NCBI RefSeq assembly: GCF_000764305.2
Contig: NW_025939155.1
Coordinates: 1-64,000, forward strand
Length of the DNA stretch: 64,000 bases
Source of the DNA: Hyalella azteca
Lineage: Eukaryota; Arthropoda; Malacostraca; Amphipoda; Hyalellidae
Direction: 5' to 3'
Numbering within the stretch: the first letter of the stretch is position 1; each line of letters starts with the position of its first letter. Under the pieces are notes generated by a model that was given only the letters and a program-made list of their open reading frames with translations, did not search any database and had not been told where the DNA came from. Shown here one piece after another: positions 56,804 through 64,000 of the stretch. The position numbers and the translations under genes are program-made.

Positions 56804-57097
56804 TCAAGTAGCTTCAATGTTACTCGTCAGTGTTGCATGAAGCGTTAGTGTTCCTCGTCAGTGTTCCATAAAGCGTCAGAGTTCCTCGTCAGTGTCCCAT
56901 GAAGCGTCAGTGTTCCTCGTCAGTGTTCCATGAAGCATCAGTGTTCCTCATCAGTGTTCCATGAAGGGCCAGTGTTCCTCATCAGTGTTCCATGAAGCGT
57001 CAGTGTTCCTCGTCAGTGTTCCATGCAGCGTCAGTGTTCCTCGTCAGTGTTCCATGAAGGGCCAGTGTTCCTCGTCAGTGTTCCATGAAGCGTCAGT
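56804..57097. repeat. about 31-bp minisatellite related to the previous one
   Basis: GTTCCTCGTCAGTGTTCCAT followed by GAAGCGTCAGT. It shares the GTTCCT.GTCAGT words with the 26-bp array and probably derives from it. It ends at the N run. Confidence 0.93.
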
Positions 57098-57158
57098 NNN
57101 NNNNNNNNNNNNNNNNNNNNNNNNNNNNNNNNNNNNNNNNNNNNNNNNNNNNNNNNNN
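57098..57158. other. assembly gap (61 N)
   Basis: Undetermined bases between two unrelated arrays. Confidence 0.99.
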
Positions 57159-57433
57159 GCTGCAGGTGCCTTGCATAGCTGCTGCAGGTGCCTTGCATAG
57201 CTGCTGCAGGTGCCGTGCATAGCTGCTGCAGGTGCCTTGCATAGCTGCTGCAGGTGCCTTGCATAGCTGCTGCAGGTGCCTTGCATAGCTGCTGCAGGTG
57301 CCTTGCATAGCTGCTGCAGGTGCCGTGCATAGCTGCTGCAGGTGCCGTGCACAGCTGCTGCAGGTGCCTTGCACAGCTGCTGCAGGTGCCTTGCACAGCT
57401 GCTGCAGGTGCCGTGCATAGCTGCTGCAGGTGC
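57159..57433. repeat. 22-bp minisatellite, about 12 units
   Basis: Unit GCTGCAGGTGCCTTGCATAG+CT, with CCG/CCT and CATAG/CACAG variants. The 22-residue period of its minus-strand frames confirms the unit length. Confidence 0.96.
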
Positions 57434-59095
57434 CTCATAACCTTTGTTTTTCATCGTGTTAAATACAACTCATCATTGTATTTAAGACTGTGTTTTAATA
57501 ACTATTAGGTAGCCGACAGACGTGTCTAATTGTGCTTTATTTTTTAGCAGGTTTTTAGCCTCCCGACACACGATCACTAGAAATTAGGATAGGTAACTAG
57601 TTAATAAAGTTAAACTTAGCCTAACAGAGCGGAAACGAACTACATAAAGGTTTTTACCCTACTTTATTACGAAATTGGTCTCTTTATAGTGCATGTAATG
57701 AAGGGGTTTCATCTTCCAATTATTGTTCATCAATGCAATAATTCCTTAAAAAATTTATTGCATGTCAATGTTTGATACGAAGTAAAGTAAATTTCGTGGA
57801 AATAGCTTACATCTACAATGTAGTCCTTGTGATGTAAATGTGGATACGTAATTATATTTTCTATCAATATATGACAAATCAATCCTGTTAATTAAATGCT
57901 ATAATACTGAAATGATCCAGGTGCAAGGTCTTTCGAATCTTATCTTCAAACAAGGAGTGTTTCAAACATGCGTATGGCGCTTAAATATATTCAATATATT
58001 CTAAGCTATCAGAATAACAATATGACATGAATTAAGCTATGTCTTTTGTACAATTTCTGTTAAGTTTTCTGAATTTGATAAGCGACCGAGAGTTTCAAGC
58101 ACTCAAATCAGCAAACATTTTTCATTTGCTCGACCTTTAGAAGAAGCCACTCCAAAATTGTAAAATTCTCCCTGGAAATCGCTCCAGGGATTTCACAGAA
58201 ATTTAGTATATTTGTTAAAGGTCGGCCGCCTCAAACCGTTGCAAAATGTAGGCTCAAATTTATTCAGTAGTTTTGCGAGGCTCGAGCGCGGGTTTGCCTC
58301 CAATTTCTGAGGTGTCGACGGAGATGAAGTGGAAAAATGGTGCGGCAGGCATCAAGGAAATGGCGAGGTATTTCACCACCCAAACCAAAAGTCGGTATTT
58401 TTCTCTGAAAAATCTGGTGCTGGAGGCCTAAGTGGCCAGGCTGTTGGTGAACAGGTGTCCATACCCCGTCACCTCTGAGAGATCAGCCAAGCGTTTAACT
58501 TTGGAGTGATTGTATGAATTCAAACCGCATGCAAATGAATACATACATTTATTCAACGCTCCTCTCCTCTTCCAATGCCTCGTATTTCCATTAGGCACAG
58601 TGCATACGGCACTCTAATACCATTTAGGTGCATAAAGGGGTTTTAGCTCTTAAAAGGGTCCAGTCATACATTTCTCTTCCTTTTAGAGGAGTACAAATGG
58701 AAATTAATATAAAAGCAACATGTATAATTATGCAGATGAAACTCAAATCATATTTACCCACCTATACTGTATATGAAGCTAAAGATGCTAATTTCTAAAG
58801 ATATACTGAAAAAGCACGCACACGTCCTAAATTGATCGAAATAACTGTTACATATCAAGTAATCTGAACAAGATATTAAGTTAGAGCCTTCACTGTATAA
58901 ATAAAATTGGACCAATGCATTGTAAATAAAATCTTACCGGTATTCTCTAATCACAATTCATTATATCCCACATAACTGGATGATTCCTAGAGCGCATTCC
59001 TCTAGAGTTGCGCGACGGTCGTAGGCCACGTACTCCAGAAATGTAATAGCTGCGCCTCGCCTGATCTCGTACGCCGCCCTCAGGACGTACTTTCA
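57434..59095. other. no gene recognised
   Basis: A small hairpin CCCTGGA/TCCAGGG lies at 58170-58189. Otherwise AT-rich and featureless. Confidence 0.4.
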
Positions 59096-59400
59096 AAACT
59101 GGCTTAAGTACGCGTAGCGGCCTAAGTATACGTAGCGGCCTAAGTACACGTAGCAGCCTAGGTACCCGTAGCGGCCTGAGTACACGTAGCGGCCTAAGTA
59201 CACGGAGCGGCCTAAATACACGTAGCGGCCTAAGTACACATAGCGGCCTAGGTACACGTAGCAGCCTAAGTACACGTAGCTGCCTATGTACACGTAGCGA
59301 CCTAAGTACACGTAGTGGCACAAGTTTACGTAGCGGCCTAGCTACACGTACCGGCCTAGCTACACGTAGCGGCCTGGGTACACGTAGCGGCTTTAGTAGA
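59096..59400. repeat. 18-bp minisatellite, about 17 units
   Basis: Unit TAAGTACACGTAGCGGCC. Degenerate relatives flank the Penelope element at 9.4 and 10.8 kb. Confidence 0.95.
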
Positions 59401-60726
59401 CCAAGTGGCCGATCACAGTGGCTCATATGTGAATGGTGGGTTTAGCATGAAAAGCCTACGTGATTGGTTGACGTCATTACGAACTTTTTACTATTTATCA
59501 TAGTACGGTGCCAGGGCCCTTAATATAAATATATCCTATTGCGTCCAATTAACCCGTCTCTGGACTTCTGCGGATGTCATGCTCCCATATTATTTAAATT
59601 CGCCTTTTATTGCAGTAAAAACACGAGGCCAATGAGCTTCATAACTTGTTAAGATGCATCACTGCCTTTGTACTGCATAAATAACTCGGTCGTGTCAGCT
59701 GGTAAAAAAATTCAATTGTGCTAATGCGTTGCTTTTGCGGGCATTGATTTTTTACAACAAATCCAACATTTCTCAGCCGTCTCACGGCCTCACGGGCTCG
59801 AGTACCTACCCCTACCTGTCTTTGGGGCTCAAAGTTGCTGCTACTGTCACGGCAATGGCAATTGGTGTGTTTTTTGGTGAGCTTTTAGACCAGTCCATCC
59901 ACTAGTATAAAGTCCTACAAAATTTACTTTTTAAAAATATTTTTATTTCAGAAACTTCTGAGGCCAGTGGACATCTTGACGTCGACGGGCCTCACGGCAA
60001 GACGGATTTTTTTTTTCAATGCGTGCGCTTTTGTGCATTTCCTGTAAACAATCTCCACTTCGCAGCCAATAAAGCAATTGCGCTGCAATAATTCTTGCGA
60101 ATTGAGTGCATATGCTGCCTTCTGAAGAATTTCAGCTTCCTTATTATAGCAATAAATAATTTATATTATTATATTTAGTTATATTTTCTGTCACTAGTAA
60201 CTAATTGATGTACAAACATATCTTCTGTCTCAAACTTTGCATCACGTCGTGGCTTTTGTTCGTACTTAATGCCTTTTTTTTGCTTACAAATCCAACACGT
60301 CCGCTTTTGTTCGTATGAGAAAGCAATAAGCCTATTTCAAATCTTTTATCATCAGTAAGAAAAACCGTTAAAATGGAAGTTGAAATTTAACACATAAACA
60401 TCACTGCATCAGTCCAGCCTACTGATTAATGCAGTCCAGCCTACCGATTAGGGCAAAAAGACAAACTCTCTGGAAAATTCGTCACAATTGACTACAAAAT
60501 TGCTAGCCTGTAGAATTAAACGGTCGATTTCAACAAACGACAACTATTTTGCGTAATTATATTTCACATTTCGAATTATATTGTACTGCATGCATCATAT
60601 GGTGTGCGCCGGTAACCTGCATTGCTATTTCTCCTCACGCAGTTCGTAGGTCAGCACATGAGCGGCCAACCGTCGTTGGATGGCAGGCCGGCGATACGCA
60701 GGCCAATATATCGGAGAAAATATATG
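59401..60726. other. no gene recognised
   Basis: ATGCAGTCCAGCCTAC-type words are duplicated near 60409-60444. Nothing else. Confidence 0.4.
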
Positions 60727-60758
60727 AGCGGCCAGTCGTTGGTGTATGACTGGCCGCT
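60727..60758. repeat. 11-bp perfect hairpin
   Basis: AGCGGCCAGTC, a 10-base loop, then GACTGGCCGCT. A related GAGCGGCCAACCGTCG...CAGGCCGGC block lies about 70 bp upstream, so this may be part of a short GC-rich repeat. Confidence 0.8.
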
Positions 60759-61099
60759 GATACGTCGGCTAAAATTTCACGTGGGTTCGACTGCTCTCTC
60801 CTTGTCAGACGCTGCTTTCAGCTACGCCATCAATGTTAATGAAAAGTCGTCAAAGATTCAGGGTACTCGGCAGCTTTATCTAATGGGTTCTTCCGACATT
60901 AATTAAGGTAATGGGACTTTGCTTAGTATTAATATTGGTAAGTTGAGCGAGGCTGTCGAGGGCATACGATACGAAGGCGCCATCGTGTCTGAGCTTCAGT
61001 GAAGCCGTTGTTTGGACCCTCGACTAACGAGCAGCGCTGAGCAGGAATGATTTAGTGCTGAATAATGCTCTCTATATTTCAGATATACTATAGCAGCGA
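60759..61099. other. no gene recognised
   Basis: Nothing recognised before the adaptor. Confidence 0.4.
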
Positions 61100-61137
61100 C
61101 TGTCTCTTATACACATCTAGATGTGTATAAGAGACAG
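61100..61137. other. Nextera/Tn5 adaptor junction 6 (two mosaic ends head to head)
   Basis: Complete 38-bp mosaic-end palindrome. Unique sequence lies on the left and a 10-bp array on the right. Confidence 0.99.
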
Positions 61138-61290
61138 TAACATGGCTTAACATGGCTTAACATGGCTTAAAATGGCTTAACATGGCTTAACATGGCTTAA
61201 CATGGCTTAACAGGGCTGAACATGGCTTAACATGGCTTAACATGGCTTAACATGGCTTAATATGGCTTAACATGGCTTAACATGGCTTTA
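61138..61290. repeat. 10-bp minisatellite (TAACATGGCT), about 15 units
   Basis: Nearly perfect units, starting at the adaptor's last base. Confidence 0.95.
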
Positions 61291-62202
61291 TAGCGAGCTC
61301 GAAAATTTAAAGTTATAGATTTGTGAACGAAAATTTGTGATCTCCTTTCTATTTGTAATATTTCAAACATTGTATATTTAATTTTTTGCTCCTTTCTCTC
61401 CTCGTTTGCCGAGGAAGCAATGAGTCTAAGTACAGTACGCACGTCACTCACAATACCAAGACTTTCTACAACTGAAGTTGAATGCTCTTCAATTGATTAC
61501 TCCGGGACGCTAGTGAATGTAGTCACTGATTTGTACTTTCAAAAGTCCAGAATGCTGCCTTAATCTTGCAACATGATAAAGCATACAAATCGTTCTCTGT
61601 TCACTCAAGATAATTGCATGCAGCCTGGGACTTCCAAGGGCTGCATAGGACTCAGATGTGCGAGGTAAAGTGAGAGAGCCAGCTGAGGCTTTGAAAGTTA
61701 TGCTCCTCGACAGGTAAAATGTATAATGTGTTTAGTATATATTTGCATTATCTGGTGGCCGAAACTGAGGGACTTGAATTTCGGTTGTGCAGTCGGTAGA
61801 AAAAGAATATTCAAGCTCTCCAATCCGCTATGAGCGATTAATTTTCCGTTGAAATGCATAAACGCATTTTTAGTTCGCAAAAAGTTGCATGAAATCGTTT
61901 CATAAAATGGCATTACCATCACGCCTACATCCGTGGCAGTGCAGAGATTCAAGTTACTCTTCCCATGCGGACACCTTTTCTTGGGATTTCTCGGACGACT
62001 GAACTGTCATTTTAAAAATGATTTTAAACTCATCATTTGCTTGGCACTCGTGGCATTAGGCCGTCTGGCAGCGGGAGCACTTCTCGCTGTATTGACTCTG
62101 AACCTCTTCACGCCGTCGCAAGAGGATCAACGAGCGACCAATTTGCAGGCGCATGGAGCAGAATAGACTCTAAACCGGCGGCTCTTTCATTCGCGACTGT
62201 AG
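61291..62202. other. no gene recognised
   Basis: Short frames at 61257-61451, 61698-61952 and 61933-62166 are unrecognised. Confidence 0.35.
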
Positions 62203-62445
62203 CACAGCACCTAGAACCTGCTCAGGTATCGTATAAAAAGATGCGAAGCTTAGGCACAGGGCCTAGAATCTGCCTAGATATCGTCGAAACAGACGAACAT
62301 GTACTCGTCGCTGCCGCTATAACTGCTTAGATATCAGCAAAAAAAGCAAATCTTAAGCACAGCGCCTAGAACCTGCTTAGGTGACGTATAAAAAGATGCG
62401 AAGCTCAGGCACAGCGCCCACAACCTGCGTAGATATCGCCGAAAC
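62203..62445. repeat. about 52-bp repeat with a 155-bp higher-order period
   Basis: CACAGCGCCTAGAACCTGCT words recur at 62203, 62254, 62358 and 62410. GTATAAAAAGATGCGAAGCT occurs in two of them 155 bp apart, and ATATCGTCGAAACAGACGAA-like in the others. Confidence 0.85.
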
Positions 62446-63546
62446 AGACAAACAGTCCGTCTGTATCGATAAGTTACATAATCCTCATCTCATCTATTAT
62501 ATATGGCAGAATTTTAGGTTATTTGTTTGAATTGATTTTCAATTCTTATCGTCGCATTTTGGCTGCCCCTTCAGATATCGTCGCCATTTAATTATTGCTC
62601 CAGCATTACTGTGCGAAAAATATTTCCAGTAGATTCATTCATGCGTTATTTATAATTTGTTCCTGAATCTTATCTTCTTTACATTTACCTTGTTCAGGCA
62701 CTTATGCTGTATTATTGCAAAATGCTTGGATCTGGCATTTCTTATATTCATCTTTAATTCCAATTATGTATTTTTTATATTTCTAGTGTCGTTAAATTTC
62801 TGTTACAACGCCCACATGTACTGTACATAGTATCCCGTACTATAGTTCCTACGAGTAGGTTACTTCGCTCTAGAACTAGTGACTATTGTTAGCATTGACT
62901 CGGCTCATGTACGTTCGAGACCTAGTACTACTGTTCTCCTTGTATGTATTCTGTAAATAGTTTTTTTATGTGTTAATATGAATAGCCTTCACATATGAAT
63001 ATATTCCCACGACTTTGCCGTTTTTCCTGTTTTATAGTAGTGTTATTTTGTTCCAGGATGTTGCGTTCTTGTTGAAAAGCTCTTAATGAGTCAACTCGTT
63101 TTTCGCTTACGACATATAGTACACTATTTCAGATCTATTTATCAGGTGCATTTATCAGGTATTAGGTCTTCAACCAAACCTTTATCAGGTATTTTAGAGG
63201 AATCTCTACGCTGTCTTTAGATTTTTCGATACTTTTTCCGTAACTTTTGAGAATTTTTTTATGATTTTTATATTTTCTACTTCTTACATATGTTTACTAG
63301 GCTTAATTTACAGAGATTGTTCATTATACCACAGCGCGTTTGAGGCCTACTAAATGATGTCCGTGCAGCGTCGGCCGAGGAAATTTTATATCTGTTAAAG
63401 TTTGTGAGCTGCAGGCCTGGCGCTGTGAGTATGGAAGGATATTGGATCGCATTTCCACAACACCTGCCATATTGCCTGGTTAAACCAGCGGAAATCCATC
63501 TACGCCTCCTCATTATGAAAATATCCGCAAAACCAGCCGAAATCTC
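62446..63546. other. no gene recognised
   Basis: TTTATCAGGTATT-like words repeat three times at 63141-63195. The 90-codon minus frame 63277-63549 is unrecognised and ends inside the hairpin below. Confidence 0.35.
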
Positions 63547-63596
63547 CAAGTTCTATACATAAGATTATAGTTGTATAATCTTATGTATAGAACTTG
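63547..63596. repeat. perfect 23-bp hairpin with a 4-base loop
   Basis: Arms 63547-63569 and 63574-63596 (CAAGTTCTATACATAAGATT... and its exact complement) around GTTG. Confidence 0.97.
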
Positions 63597-63690
63597 TATC
63601 AGCGTTTAATGTACGTTTATTTAGACTTATGTATCAGCGTTTTGTGTGCGTTTATTTAGCCTTGTGTATAAGCGTTTTGTGTGCGTTTGA
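63594..63690. repeat. about 34-bp tandem repeat, 3 units
   Basis: Units contain TGTAT(C/A)AGCGTTTTGTGTGC then GTTTATTTAG. The first unit overlaps the hairpin's right arm. Confidence 0.9.
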
Positions 63691-64000
63691 ATACTTACAT
63701 CGGAAATATATAGAGGCTGTTTGGGTGCGTATCCAGGATACGTATCGTGTCGGGATATTATTTCGAGCTGAAAATTTAACTTTAGTGCAGAATAGTAATT
63801 AAAACTGAGAGGTAAGGAAGGTCAATTTATGAAAGTGAAAGTGATTTTTATTCTAAAAAATTACATTTTATTTATTATTTTTATCGCTTCAAATTTCAAT
63901 GTAGGTGCTAAATGTGAATTCATTGCCTAATGGGCAGAATGTAGTTGTTAAATAACGTTCGTTTATTTAAAAATCATCTATAAGATATGGAATTCGAGAT
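63691..64000. other. no gene recognised
   Basis: AT-rich to the end of the window. Confidence 0.4.

Noticed and set aside
1..64000. Bacterial or viral contamination
   Set aside because: No dense gene packing and no ribosome-binding-site-like spacing; the only foreign sequence is library adaptor.

Overview
This window is non-coding, repeat-dense nuclear DNA of a eukaryote, most likely an arthropod. The pointers are a degenerate CCTAA array near the left end (TTAGG is the usual arthropod telomere repeat), remnants of Penelope-like, BEL/Pao-like, hAT-like and Tc1/mariner-like elements, AT-rich sequence between islands, and no bacterial-style gene packing. I cannot place it to genus. I recognise no complete host protein-coding gene. 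A few open frames bounded by splice-like sites are listed as weak exon candidates.

Layout. 1-9 kb: CCTAA-type array, five minisatellites, a possible solo LTR, and a hammerhead-ribozyme motif at 7619-7656. 9.4-10.8 kb: a broken Penelope-like retroelement on the minus strand (reverse-transcriptase fragment plus GIY-YIG endonuclease), flanked by near-identical inverted copies of its end. 12.9-14.3 kb: a 582-bp inverted duplication around a BEL/Pao-like integrase fragment. 17-18 kb: a 1-kb minisatellite. 18.7-20.3 kb: an element with 98-bp inverted ends. 21-29.5 kb: minisatellites with units of 9 to about 48 bp. 30-40 kb: two copies of a MITE family, a possible Harbinger-like remnant and more arrays. 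40.5-43.6 kb: a Tc1/mariner-type MITE with TA duplications and a second element with GGGGACCGGCTACCCT ends. 44-52 kb: mostly featureless. 53.2-53.9 kb: a hAT-type element with an 8-bp target duplication and a nested MITE copy. 54.8-57.4 kb: a polypyrimidine tract, arrays and a 61-N gap. 59-64 kb: further arrays and hairpins.

A technical fact dominates interpretation. Six sites carry the Tn5/Nextera mosaic-end sequence, four of them as the two-ended palindrome or most of it. All six sit at or inside minisatellites. They are library adaptors, so the joins they mark cannot be trusted. Most long open frames here are periodic translations of minisatellites or of adaptor and should not be annotated as proteins.

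There is no operon-like or pathway-like group of genes. The most biologically interesting items are the hammerhead motifs, the Penelope remnant lying in an 18-bp repeat that recurs 48 kb away, the inverted duplication, and the nested hAT/MITE.
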